A stretch of 9,937 nt of DNA from JAPLKX01 sp035530195 (GTDB lineage: Bacteria > Hydrogenedentota > Hydrogenedentia > Hydrogenedentales > SLHB01), in the NCBI GenBank assembly GCA_035530195.1, contig DATKVG010000131.1:1-9937 (forward strand), written 5' to 3'. Both the position numbers and the translations under genes were made by a program. The notes under the pieces were generated by a model, which was not told the DNA's origin, did no database searches, and worked only from the letters and a program-made list of their open reading frames with translations. Shown here in pieces: positions 1 through 7,089 of this stretch. How positions within the stretch are numbered: the first letter of the stretch is position 1; each line of letters opens with the position of its first letter.

Positions 1-2317
1 CCCGGCCTTTGGTCAATACGGTCCACGAATTCTGGCAGACCGGGCACGCCGTCTCCGTATCCAACTGCCCAAACGCCGCAAAATCACACTCCGGGTACCG
101 GTCGCACCCGATAAACCGACGACGGTTCGCCAGCCGGATCACCAGGTTGCCTTCACACCCCGGCTTCACGCATTTCAGCCCCAGTTCCATGGGTTTGGTA
201 AACTTGCACTTCGGGTATTTCTCGCACCCGTAAAACTCGCTCCCCGTCCGGCTCTTGCGGATCAACAGGTGGGCCCCGCAACTCGGGCATAACTGGTCCG
301 TCTTGACCGGGGGCTCTTTCGGCGCCTGCGCCGTTTTATTCCCGTTCTGGTCGATGTTATACGTGTTCTTGCACTTCGGATAGGTCGAACACGCCATGAA
401 CTTCCCAAACCGGCCTTCGCGAATCACCATTTGGCCACCGCACTGATCGCACGTCACATCCGTCGGCTCGGTCGCGGCCTGACGGCTGATCCGGCGCGTC
501 GTCTTGCACTCCGGGTACCGCTGGCACGCGATGAACATCCCGTACCGGCCTTCCCGCACCTCGAGCAGCGCCCCGCATTCCGGACACCCGTCTTCCCCGC
601 CCAACACATCGTGCACGATCCGTTTCTGCGCCGCCTCGAGGTCGTCCACAAAACTCTTGTAGAACGCCCGAAGCAGGTCATGCCACTCCCGGTTGCCTTC
701 CTCGACGTGGTCCAGGTCTTCCTCGAGCCGTGCGGTGAAACTGATATCCAGGATGTCCGGGAAATTGCTCACCAGCAACAGGTTCACGTCCTCGCCGATC
801 TGCGTCGGTTTCAGACGGTTTTTCTCCCGCTCGACGTAACCCCTGTCCAAAATCGTGTTTATAGTTGGCGCGTACGTGCTGGGACGCCCGATCCCGTTCT
901 CCTCGAGCGCCTTGATCAGCATCGCTTCCGTATAGCGCGGCGGCGCCTTCGTAAAATGCTGTTCCGGCTTAAGCCCCTCGTTCCTCACCGTCTCCCCCTT
1001 CGTCACCGGCGGCAGCGGCGTCGCCTCTCCGTTACCGTTCTCCTCTTCGCTCGTTTCTTCGTAAAGCTTCGTGAAACCCGGGAACTTCACTATCGATCCC
1101 GTCGCCCGGAACGTGTAACGGCCCGCCAAAACGTCCACCGTCATCTGATCGAGAATGGCCGCGGCCATCTGGCTCGCCACAAACCGTTTCCAGATTAGCG
1201 TATACAGCTTGAACTGGTCATCATCCAGGTACTGCCGGATCGACTCCGGCGTCCGCGGCGCCAGCGTTGGCCGGATCCCTTCGTGGGCGTCCTGCGCCCC
1301 CTTCTTCCCGAGGTACACGTTCGGCTTTTCGGGCAACATCGGCCCCTCGAACGTGTCCGCTATGTACTTCCGGACTTCGTCAATCGCCTCCGGGTCGATC
1401 CGGGTCGAGTCCGTGCGCATATACGTGATTAAGCCCGTGCTCCCTTCCGGCCCGAGCGTGACCCCCTCGTACAGCGCCTGCGCTATACGCATCGTCTTGC
1501 GCGGGTTGAAGTTAAGCTTCCGCGACGCCTCCTGCTGCAGCGTGCTTGTGATGAACGGCGGGTAGGGGTTCCGCCGCGCCTCTTTTCGCTCAACCCCCGC
1601 CACCCGGTACGTCACGCCTTCCAAATCCGCCAGGACCCGGTCTACCGTTTCCTGGTTGGGCAACAGCGCCTTATCGTCGCCTATCCGGAACAACCGGGCC
1701 GTAAACCGCTCCTCGCGATCCGTCAACAGCGACGCATCCAGCGTCCAATACTCTTCCGGCTTGAAATCCCGGATCTCTTTTTCCCGATCACACACCATCC
1801 GCACCGCCACCGACTGCACCCGCCCCGCGCTAAGCCCTTTACGCATCGTGAATTGCAGCAACGGGCTCAGCTTGTAACCTACAAGACGGTCCAAAACACG
1901 ACGCGCCTGCTGCGCGTTCACCAGGTTCTCGTCAATGGGTCGCGGGTGTTTCGTGGCCTCCTGGATGTTCCGCTTCGTTATCGCGTTAAACACGATCCGG
2001 TTGATCGGCTTCCCGGCCGTCTTCAGCAACTCCGCGATATGCCAACCGATCGCCTCGCCTTCCCGGTCGGGGTCGGACGCCAGCAGGATCTGCTCGACTT
2101 TCGCCGCCGCCGCCTTGATTTCTTGAACCGCTTTCGCGGATTCCTTCAACCGCACGTATTTGGGCGCAAAATCATGGTCCACATCGACCCCAAGCTCGTT
2201 CTTGGGCAGGTCGCGGACGTGCCCCATGCTCGCCCTGACGATATAGTTCGGCCCGAGGATCTTGTTGATAGTTCTCGCCTTCGCCGGCGATTCCACAACT
2301 ACCAGGTATTTGGCCAT
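1..2317 (-). CDS. topA: DNA topoisomerase I (type IA), 3' end outside the window
   Basis: This is the omega protein, which relaxes negatively supercoiled DNA by cutting one strand through a 5'-phosphotyrosine. Reading from the ATG at 2317, 772 codons are open to the window edge. The N-terminal TOPRIM domain starts MAKYLVVVESPAKA, with the catalytic Glu at residue 9 and the metal-binding SDPDREGE motif at about 81-88. The active-site motif GLITYMRTDST places the nucleophilic Tyr at residue 299. The C-terminal part carries repeated four-cysteine zinc motifs (CPEC, CDQC, CPSC and CVKPGC pairs with a downstream GC/AC..YP.C half) starting near residues 578, 623, 677 and 716, and a fifth starting at 758 (CPVC) that is cut off. 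AGGAG at 2328-2332, 10 nt upstream, supports the start. It lies 106 bp downstream of smg on the same strand and probably shares its promoter. The stop is not visible. Confidence 0.97.
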   Translation of the reverse strand, partial: MAKYLVVVESPAKARTINKILGPNYIVRASMGHVRDLPKNELGVDVDHDFAPKYVRLKESAKAVQEIKAAAAKVEQILLASDPDREGEAIGWHIAELLKTAGKPINRIVFNAITKRNIQEATKHPRPIDENLVNAQQARRVLDRLVGYKLSPLLQFTMRKGLSAGRVQSVAVRMVCDREKEIRDFKPEEYWTLDASLLTDREERFTARLFRIGDDKALLPNQETVDRVLADLEGVTYRVAGVERKEARRNPYPPFITSTLQQEASRKLNFNPRKTMRIAQALYEGVTLGPEGSTGLITYMRTDSTRIDPEAIDEVRKYIADTFEGPMLPEKPNVYLGKKGAQDAHEGIRPTLAPRTPESIRQYLDDDQFKLYTLIWKRFVASQMAAAILDQMTVDVLAGRYTFRATGSIVKFPGFTKLYEETSEEENGNGEATPLPPVTKGETVRNEGLKPEQHFTKAPPRYTEAMLIKALEENGIGRPSTYAPTINTILDRGYVEREKNRLKPTQIGEDVNLLLVSNFPDILDISFTARLEEDLDHVEEGNREWHDLLRAFYKSFVDDLEAAQKRIVHDVLGGEDGCPECGALLEVREGRYGMFIACQRYPECKTTRRISRQAATEPTDVTCDQCGGQMVIREGRFGKFMACSTYPKCKNTYNIDQNGNKTAQAPKEPPVKTDQLCPSCGAHLLIRKSRTGSEFYGCEKYPKCKFTKPMELGLKCVKPGCEGNLVIRLANRRRFIGCDRYPECDFAAFGQLDTETACPVCQNSWTVLTKGR

Positions 2318-2423
2318 GCTTTCCAGACTCCTATACAACACAATGACGCCGCACTCCTGCCGGAGCGGGCGTCCTGCTCAGTATTATGCGCGCGCACGCC
2401 GCGACGACTTTTGCCACGGGCTG

Positions 2424-2882
2424 CTAGTGCAATGTCTCGCCTTTGCCCTCAAAAACGTTATAAAACGTTTGCTGAAACTCCACGTCGCGGTTGCTGCAAA
2501 CCATCCACGACAACAGATAATCCAACTCCTCCAACCCCACCTCTCCTTCATAATGATTCAAATGATCGAGGATCATTTCCCGCTCATACGGCGCCAGCAA
2601 CCCGTACACCTCAAGCCGCGCCAGCGCGCTACGGGCCTCCGGGCTCAGCTTGCACTCCTCGTACACCGTCAGCATCCGCGCCGACGGCTGATTCCCCTCA
2701 AAACTCGGCGCCGCCGCCGCAACCCGCGGCCGAACCAGCTTCAGCGCCGCGTCTATCTCCGTCTTGTTGTAACCCTTGCTGGCCAGCCACGAACGGATGC
2801 CTTTTTCCGACGGCAGAGCTTCTGGACACTCCTGAATCCGCCGAATGATCACGTCCACGAGATCGACGAGCGAATGCTTCAT
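2424..2882 (-). CDS. smg: Smg family protein (DUF494)
   Basis: This 152-residue protein matches the Smg/DUF494 family in length (about 157 residues in E. coli) and layout. It has a helical N-terminus (MKHSLVDLVDVIIRRI), a central ARMLTVYEECKLSPEARSAL segment corresponding to the family's MRIYTPEECERLD region, a REMILDHL helix and the short ending GETLH (E. coli ends EGMLH). The function of the family is not established; it is known mainly from its conserved position beside topA. That pairing is kept here, with topA 106 bp downstream on the same strand. The start is chosen because GGGAG lies about 7 nt upstream of the ATG at 2882 and a strong promoter sits about 60 bp further up. dprA, which precedes smg in enterobacteria, is absent. 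Recognition is from remembered family features and gene context, not a search. Confidence 0.82.
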   Translation of the reverse strand: MKHSLVDLVDVIIRRIQECPEALPSEKGIRSWLASKGYNKTEIDAALKLVRPRVAAAAPSFEGNQPSARMLTVYEECKLSPEARSALARLEVYGLLAPYEREMILDHLNHYEGEVGLEELDYLLSWMVCSNRDVEFQQTFYNVFEGKGETLH

Positions 2883-2937
2883 TATACACTCCCGCTACGG
2901 GGAAAAATCCCTGACCAACCCCCGCAGTATTCCATAT

Positions 2938-2966
2938 ATTGTAAGTGACGAGGGGAACTGTGTCAA
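2938..2966 (-). promoter_or_regulatory. Sigma-70-type promoter for smg-topA
   Basis: On the minus strand there is a perfect -35 hexamer TTGACA (2966-2961), a 17-nt spacer and TACAAT (2943-2938), one base from the -10 consensus. Transcription would start near 2931, giving a leader of about 50 nt before the smg start at 2882. It is the best promoter match I found by eye in the window, and is correctly placed and oriented. Confidence 0.8.
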
Positions 2967-3020
2967 CTTATCCAAAAATTCCCCCATTTTTTAGCCAAAA
3001 ACCACTGCAAAACCCGCCCT

Positions 3021-3056
3021 AATCGGCCCAATGGTCCCAATCGTCCCAATCGTTCC
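3021..3056. repeat. Degenerate 9-bp tandem repeat, four units
   Basis: Four consecutive 9-mers can be read: AATCGGCCC, AATGGTCCC, AATCGTCCC, AATCGTTCC. The array lies between the stop of the exported-protein gene and the smg promoter. A related three-unit array (consensus roughly RATCSGWCC) lies between the TM1266-like gene and hydF at 5757-5784, so this looks like a dispersed intergenic repeat family rather than a chance run. Confidence 0.7.
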
Positions 3057-3071
3057 AGAATTCAGCATTCA

Positions 3072-3698
3072 TCATTTTGCTACTTCCACCACCATCGTCG
3101 CCACCAGGTCCACCGGCTGCCCGGCCGGGTCTTTCACCTTCACCGGCTGGCCGTTGGCATCAAAAGCGACAATGTTCAGCGGAATCTGACCTGCCGGAAG
3201 TTGCGGATCCAGCATGATTTCCGCCGACCACTGCCCGTCTCCCGCCACGGGATCCCCGTTCTCCCCGTTGTCATGCAACTCGAACTGGGTATTCATCCCC
3301 CCGATCATGGCCGACACCGTATCCACAATCCCCACCCCGTTCAGAACCAGGATCGACATCCACAGCTTTTCACCCACCCGCGCTACCGCCGGTTCCATCG
3401 TGAATCCCGCCAAGCTCGGTCCCGCCGGTTGGGGAGGCGCGGGCGGTTCAGCCGCAGTTGGTTGGCCCGCCTCCTCCTTCTCCTCGGGCGTGGCGACGCT
3501 GTGCATCTCGAGTTTCAGCGCCTCGTCATCGGTTCCTGCCGCACCCACGCCCATCTCCCGCAGATGCTCAAGGATGGGCAATAGCTCATCGATCGGACCC
3601 GTCAGCGTCACGGAGACCGTTACCTCCGCCAACGCGCCCATAGCCGCCATGACGACAACAGCCACGCACACCGCTGAAAAAGTCGTGAAAGCCTTCAT
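3072..3698 (-). CDS. Exported protein of unknown function with a C-terminal Ig-like domain
   Basis: The 208-residue product begins MKAFTTFSAVCVAVVVMAAM and has a typical signal peptide: a lysine, a hydrophobic core at 4-20 and a probable cleavage after GALA at residue 24. A mixed region follows to about residue 75, then a Pro/Ala-rich linker (about 80-97). The C-terminal domain (about 98-206) looks like a beta-sandwich and contains LHDNGENGDPVAGDGQWS, the D-G-x-x-GD-x-x-x-GDG-x-aromatic loop seen in Ig-like domains of secreted bacterial proteins. I prefer the ATG at 3698 over in-frame ATGs at 3743 and 3707: AGGAAAGG ends 9 nt upstream of it, and the signal peptide then starts cleanly. It is monocistronic and divergent from hydG. 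The role is unknown; a periplasmic or envelope location is inferred from the signal peptide. Confidence 0.75.
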   Translation of the reverse strand: MKAFTTFSAVCVAVVVMAAMGALAEVTVSVTLTGPIDELLPILEHLREMGVGAAGTDDEALKLEMHSVATPEEKEEAGQPTAAEPPAPPQPAGPSLAGFTMEPAVARVGEKLWMSILVLNGVGIVDTVSAMIGGMNTQFELHDNGENGDPVAGDGQWSAEIMLDPQLPAGQIPLNIVAFDANGQPVKVKDPAGQPVDLVATMVVEVAK

Positions 3699-3752
3699 AT
3701 GCCCCATCCTTTCCTGGTTAAACCACCCGGCTCTACAATCCACCCTGCCCCT

Positions 3753-3781
3753 AGCATGACGTTTTTCTAACCAATCGTCAA
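3753..3781 (-). promoter_or_regulatory. Candidate promoter of the exported-protein gene
   Basis: On the minus strand TTGACG (3781-3776, 5 of 6 to the -35 consensus) is followed after 17 nt by CATGCT (3758-3753, 3 of 6 to the -10 consensus). It is placed about 50 bp upstream of the chosen start at 3698. The weak -10 keeps confidence low. Confidence 0.4.
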
Positions 3782-3788
3782 GAAGCCG

Positions 3789-3944
3789 TTGGGACGCCCT
3801 CCGGCAGTTGTGGGGGGTGTCCCACTTTTTATCACTTCTTATCAGTGCAAATTGCGAGACTATTCGTATGTTCTACGAACTTCGCAATTAGTAGAATTAA
3901 AAGAACTAGGGGACACCCCCCACAACTGCCGGGGGGCGTCCCAA
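3789..3944. mobile_element. MITE-like element with 35-bp inverted arms (no coding capacity)
   Basis: The arm at 3789-3823 (begins TTGGGACGCCCTCCGGCAG, ends GGGGGGTGTCCC) is the reverse complement of 3910-3944 at 34 of 35 positions. The one difference would be a G-U pair in RNA. The 86-nt interior is AT-richer than its surroundings and carries a nested hairpin: AATTGCGA (3850-3857) pairs with TCGCAATT (3882-3889), and TTCGTA (3863-3868) pairs with TACGAA (3874-3879). No target-site duplication is obvious. It occupies most of the otherwise gene-free 358-bp gap between the two divergent genes. It could be a MITE, a REP/BIME-like unit mobilised in trans, or a bidirectional terminator-like structure; the size and near-identity of the arms favour a mobile repeat. 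Confidence 0.7.
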
Positions 3945-4003
3945 CTTGTGCGTTCTTTAGCCCGCGCCAACGCGTTCTCTGGCCATACCGCGCCTGAAAA
4001 GAG

Positions 4004-4009
4004 TACAAT
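4004..4009 (+). promoter_or_regulatory. Possible -10 element (TACAAT) of the hyd operon
   Basis: TACAAT lies 47 bp upstream of the hydG start, in the right place for an operon promoter. No convincing -35 hexamer is found 16-18 nt upstream (the region reads GGCCAT), so it would need an activator or another sigma factor, or is a chance match. Confidence 0.3.
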
Positions 4010-4046
4010 AGTGGTAAATGCCCGTTCTTTTTTGGCGGACTTGGCT

Positions 4047-4051
4047 AGGAG
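4047..4051 (+). promoter_or_regulatory. Ribosome binding site that sets the hydG start
   Basis: AGGAG is spaced 5 nt from the ATG at 4057. The in-frame ATG at 4018, which would add 13 residues (MPVLFWRTWLGDP), has no such site, and the extension does not resemble the HydG N-terminus. Confidence 0.7.
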
Positions 4052-4056
4052 ATCCC

Positions 4057-5457
4057 ATGAGCACGCAGTACAAGCAGACGGTCCCGATCCGGGAGGAAGA
4101 AATCAGCCAGATTCTGGCGGCGGCGCCGATCCGTGACGCGGTGCGCGTGCGCGAGGTGCTTGCTAAATCGCGCGAGATGAAGGGCCTCGACATGCAGGAC
4201 GTAGCCGCCCTCATGCCGGTGAGCGACCCCGACTTGCTGGGCGAGTTGTTTACGACCGCGCGCGAGGTGAAAGAGCAGATCTATGGGCGCCGGCTGGTTG
4301 TGTTTGCGCCTCTTTACATATCCAACCTCTGTTCGAACGAGTGTTTGTACTGCGCGTTTCGCGCTCGTAACAAAGAGGTTAAACGCCGCGCCCTGACCCA
4401 GGAAGAGATTGCCCGCGAAGTCAAGATGCTGGTCGAGCAGGGGCACAAGCGGGTCCTGTTGGTGGCGGGCGAGTCGTATCCACAAGAAGGATTCGCGTAC
4501 GTGTTGCGCTCCGTCGACACCATCTACGCGACACGCAGCGGGAACGGCGAGGTCAGGCGGGTGAACGTCAACATCGCCCCGCTCACGCTGGACGAGTTCC
4601 GCGAATTAAAACAGGCCAAGATCGGTACCTACCAGCTCTTCCAGGAGACTTACCACCACGACACGTACGCGCACGTCCATCTCGGCGGCAAAAAACGCGA
4701 TTACAACTGGCGCATCACCGCGATGGACCGGGCCATGGAAGCCGGCATCGACGACGTGGGGATCGGCGTGCTATTCGGCCTGTTCGACTACCGCTTCGAA
4801 ATTCTCGCGCTCATGCAGCACATCCGGCATCTCGAGAAAAAGTTCGGGGTCGGCCCGCATACAATAAGCGTGCCCCGGCTCGAACCCGCGTCCGGGTCCG
4901 ACATAGCCAGCCAGCCGCCGGCCGCTGTCAGCGACCTCGATTTCAGAAAGATCGTCGCTATTTTGCGGCTCGCCGTGCCATACACCGGCATCATCATGTC
5001 CACCCGCGAAACGCCCAACCTCCGCAGGGAGACGTTTGCGCTGGGCGTTTCCCAGATCAGCGCCGGCAGCCGGACCAACCCCGGCGGCTATTGCGAAGAC
5101 GAGGAATTCGAGGCCAGCCAGTTCAGCCTCGGCGACCACCGCCCGCTCGACGAGGTGATCCGCGACGTCGCATCGCTCGGGTACATCCCCAGTTTCTGTA
5201 CGGCCTGCTACAGGCTCGGGCGGACCGGCATGGATTTCATGGATCTCGCCAAGCCCGGCGATATCAAGAGTCACTGCGACCCCAACGCGCTCTCCACGTT
5301 CCAGGAGTACCTCCTCGACTACGCCTCCGCCGAGACACGGCAGGTCGGCGAGAAGCTCATCGCGACGTCGCTGGACCGGATGAACCAAAAAGACCGGGCG
5401 CGATCCGAAGGGATGTTGGCCAAGGTGCGGGAAGGTACCCGCGACGTGTTTTGCTAA
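4057..5457 (+). CDS. hydG: [FeFe]-hydrogenase maturase HydG (radical-SAM tyrosine lyase)
   Basis: HydG cleaves tyrosine with SAM to give p-cresol plus the CO and CN- that become ligands of the H-cluster Fe-Cys synthon. The 466-residue product has the radical-SAM motif CSNECLYC (Cys 92, 96, 99; CX3CX2C) after the HydG-typical stretch RRLVVFAPLYISN. It then has RRVNVNIAPLT, YQLFQETYHHDTY and DDVGIGVLFGL, all characteristic of HydG rather than ThiH. The C-terminal auxiliary-cluster motif SFCTACYRLGRTG gives Cys 381, 384 and 407 in exact CX2CX22C spacing, which holds the second [4Fe-4S] cluster with its dangler iron. That motif separates HydG from ThiH and NosL relatives. It is the first gene of a co-directional operon. 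The TM1266-like gene starts 30 nt after its stop. The protein ends in RDVFC, an unremarkable variant of the family's RDF/RDL-type end. Confidence 0.97.
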   Translation: MSTQYKQTVPIREEEISQILAAAPIRDAVRVREVLAKSREMKGLDMQDVAALMPVSDPDLLGELFTTAREVKEQIYGRRLVVFAPLYISNLCSNECLYCAFRARNKEVKRRALTQEEIAREVKMLVEQGHKRVLLVAGESYPQEGFAYVLRSVDTIYATRSGNGEVRRVNVNIAPLTLDEFRELKQAKIGTYQLFQETYHHDTYAHVHLGGKKRDYNWRITAMDRAMEAGIDDVGIGVLFGLFDYRFEILALMQHIRHLEKKFGVGPHTISVPRLEPASGSDIASQPPAAVSDLDFRKIVAILRLAVPYTGIIMSTRETPNLRRETFALGVSQISAGSRTNPGGYCEDEEFEASQFSLGDHRPLDEVIRDVASLGYIPSFCTACYRLGRTGMDFMDLAKPGDIKSHCDPNALSTFQEYLLDYASAETRQVGEKLIATSLDRMNQKDRARSEGMLAKVREGTRDVFC

Positions 5458-5472
5458 CCAAAACGACCAACC

Positions 5473-5482
5473 AGGAAGGAGG
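5473..5482 (+). promoter_or_regulatory. Strong Shine-Dalgarno supporting a TTG start
   Basis: AGGAAGGAGG ends 5 nt before the TTG at 5488. Its strength and spacing justify calling TTG as the start of the small regulator gene, which has no ATG at its N-terminus. Confidence 0.75.
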
Positions 5483-5487
5483 CTGAT

Positions 5488-5745
5488 TTGAACAAGCATA
5501 TCATTCTCGGGGTCCACATCACCGACCGGTTCAAGCACGTGCCCGAAGCCCAGCGTTTGTTCACGGAATACGGCTGCAACATCAAAACGCGGCTCGGCCT
5601 GCACGAGGTCGAAAACTATTGCAGCCCCAACGGCATAATCCTGCTTGAAATGCACGGCGACGAGGCGCGCTGTCTCGAGCTGGCGGAGAAACTGGCCGCG
5701 CTTGATGGGCTCGAAGTGCAGAAAATGGTGTTCACGCACGATTGA
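5488..5745 (+). CDS. TM1266-family putative iron-only hydrogenase system regulator
   Basis: This 85-residue protein starts at TTG after a strong ribosome binding site. It has the pattern of the TM1266 family, small ACT-like proteins found next to hydE/F/G genes: a first beta strand HIILGVHITDR, a helix with VPEAQRLFTEYG, a central CNIKTRLGLHE...CSPNGIILLEMHGD strand-loop-strand, then a helix ELAEKLAALDGLEVQKMVF. The ACT-like fold and the hydrogenase association are known for the family; a regulatory role is only presumed, and no DNA-binding segment is visible here. It sits between hydG and hydF. The gap to hydF is 81 bp and contains a short palindrome made of 9-bp repeats that could be a control or RNA-processing site (speculative). 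Confidence 0.85.
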   Translation: MNKHIILGVHITDRFKHVPEAQRLFTEYGCNIKTRLGLHEVENYCSPNGIILLEMHGDEARCLELAEKLAALDGLEVQKMVFTHD

Positions 5746-5756
5746 TCGGGTGTTCT

Positions 5757-5784
5757 CATCCGACCGATCCGTCCGATCGGTCCG
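5757..5784. repeat. Three 9-bp repeats forming an 8-bp palindrome upstream of hydF
   Basis: Units read CATCCGACC, GATCCGTCC, GATCGGTCC. Within them GACCGATC (5762-5769) and GATCGGTC (5775-5782) are perfect inverted repeats around a 5-nt loop. They relate to the four-unit array at 3021-3056. The structure fills the only sizeable gap inside the hyd operon. It could be a transcript hairpin or protein site, or just repeat spread. Confidence 0.6.
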
Positions 5785-5826
5785 ATTCTTCGTTCAGAGG
5801 CTTCTGGAGGAAAAGCAAGCACGTCC

Positions 5827-7089
5827 ATGGCGATGCAACCCGCGCCAAAAAGTTTCCGGCTCCACATCGGCATTTTCGGCCGGCGCAACGTCGGGAAATC
5901 GAGCCTGCTGAACGCAATCACGCGCCAGCAGGTCTCGATCGTATCCGACCAGGCCGGCACCACGACCGATCCCGTCGAAAAACCCATGGAACTCCTGCCG
6001 CTGGGGCCGGTCCTCTTCATCGACACGGCCGGTATCGACGACGCGGGCGCGCTCGGCGATCTGCGCGTGCAACGTACCCGCCAGGTGTTCGAACGTACCG
6101 ACCTCGGCGTGCTGGTGGCCGAGGCCGGCCAGTGGGGCGATTTCGAGGAGATGGTGCTCGCGGAACTGTCCGCGCGCGAGATCCCGGGCGTGGTGGTGTT
6201 CAACAAGTCCGACCTCGCGGATCTGCCCGCGGCCGTGACGGCGCGCCTCGCCGACCTCAAAACGCCCTGGGTAAAAACCGCCGCCCTGACCGGCTCGGGC
6301 ATCCTCGATTTTCGCCAGGCCCTGCTCGACCGCGCGCCCGAAGGGTTCGTGAACAACCCGGCGTTGCTGGGCGACCTCGTGGGCCCGGGCGAGATGGCCG
6401 TGCTGGTCGTGCCCATCGACAAGGAAGCCCCCAAAGGCCGCCTCATCATGCCGCAGGTCCAATCGATCCGCGACCTGCTGGATTCCAACGCCTACTGCGC
6501 CGTCGTCAAGGATCGCGAGTTGCGCGCCTGCCTCGAAAATCTCAAGCGGCCGCCCAAACTCGTCGTCACCGACAGCCAGGCCTTCCTCAAAGTCGCGGCG
6601 GACACGCCGCGCAACATCCCCATGACAAGTTTCAGCATCCTGTTTTCACGGTTCCGCGGCGATCTGCCGGCGCAGGTCGAAGGCACGCTCGGCATCGAGC
6701 GGCTGAAGGCCGGCGACCGGATCCTTGTGGCCGAGCATTGCAGCCACCACCCGATCGGCGAAGACATCGGCCGGGTAAAACTCCCGCGGTGGCTGACGCA
6801 ATACGTCGGCGGCCGCCTCGAGTTCGACCACGTCCAGGGGCACGATTTCCCCGACGACCTGTCGCCCTACAAGCTCGTGATCCACTGCGGCGCATGCACG
6901 GCCAACCGGCGCGCCATGCTCTCCCGCATCATGCGGTGCCGCCAGGCCGGCGTGCCCATCACAAACTACGGGCTCGCCATCGCGTACAGCCTCGGCATCT
7001 TCGAGCGGGCGCTCGAACCGTTCCCCGCGGCGCTCGAAATCTACCGAAAGAGCCGGGAGGCGCCGTCACGGAGGACGCATCATGATTGA
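5827..7089 (+). CDS. hydF: [FeFe]-hydrogenase maturation GTPase/scaffold HydF
   Basis: HydF is the GTPase scaffold on which the 2Fe precursor from HydE and HydG is assembled before transfer to apo-HydA. The 420-residue product has an N-terminal Ras-like domain: Walker A GRRNVGKS (18-25), a switch I threonine in AGTTTD (44-48), DTAG (66-69), NKSD (126-129) and a G5-like TAALTGSG (151-158). A dimerisation region follows. The C-terminal cluster domain has the diagnostic CxH-x45-HCxxC signature: CSH at 305-307 and HCGAC at 353-357. Length and order match known HydF. The ATG at 5827 is the first usable in-frame start. The nearest Shine-Dalgarno, GGAGG at 5806-5810, is 16 nt away, which is long and may mean modest translation or coupling. 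The stop overlaps the hydE start by 8 nt. Confidence 0.97.
   Translation: MAMQPAPKSFRLHIGIFGRRNVGKSSLLNAITRQQVSIVSDQAGTTTDPVEKPMELLPLGPVLFIDTAGIDDAGALGDLRVQRTRQVFERTDLGVLVAEAGQWGDFEEMVLAELSAREIPGVVVFNKSDLADLPAAVTARLADLKTPWVKTAALTGSGILDFRQALLDRAPEGFVNNPALLGDLVGPGEMAVLVVPIDKEAPKGRLIMPQVQSIRDLLDSNAYCAVVKDRELRACLENLKRPPKLVVTDSQAFLKVAADTPRNIPMTSFSILFSRFRGDLPAQVEGTLGIERLKAGDRILVAEHCSHHPIGEDIGRVKLPRWLTQYVGGRLEFDHVQGHDFPDDLSPYKLVIHCGACTANRRAMLSRIMRCRQAGVPITNYGLAIAYSLGIFERALEPFPAALEIYRKSREAPSRRTHHD

Noticed and set aside
1853..2848. Plus-strand ORF of 331 codons opposite topA and smg
   Set aside because: Antisense to two recognised genes and of low-complexity Arg/Pro/Ser composition; no motif or RBS.
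4018..4056. Upstream ATG extending HydG by 13 residues
   Set aside because: No Shine-Dalgarno, whereas AGGAG is ideally placed for the ATG at 4057.
3789..4136. Plus-strand ORF of 115 codons starting in the inverted repeat
   Set aside because: Encoded mostly by the repeat element and the hydG leader, overlaps the hydG start in another frame, and has no RBS.
4771..5739. Minus-strand ORF of 322 codons opposite hydG and the TM1266-like gene
   Set aside because: Crosses two real genes on the other strand; the open frame follows from their codon bias.
5742..7085. Plus-strand ORF of 447 codons overlapping hydF in another frame
   Set aside because: Arg/Pro/Gly/Ala-rich composition typical of a shadow frame in GC-rich DNA; the hydF frame has all family motifs.
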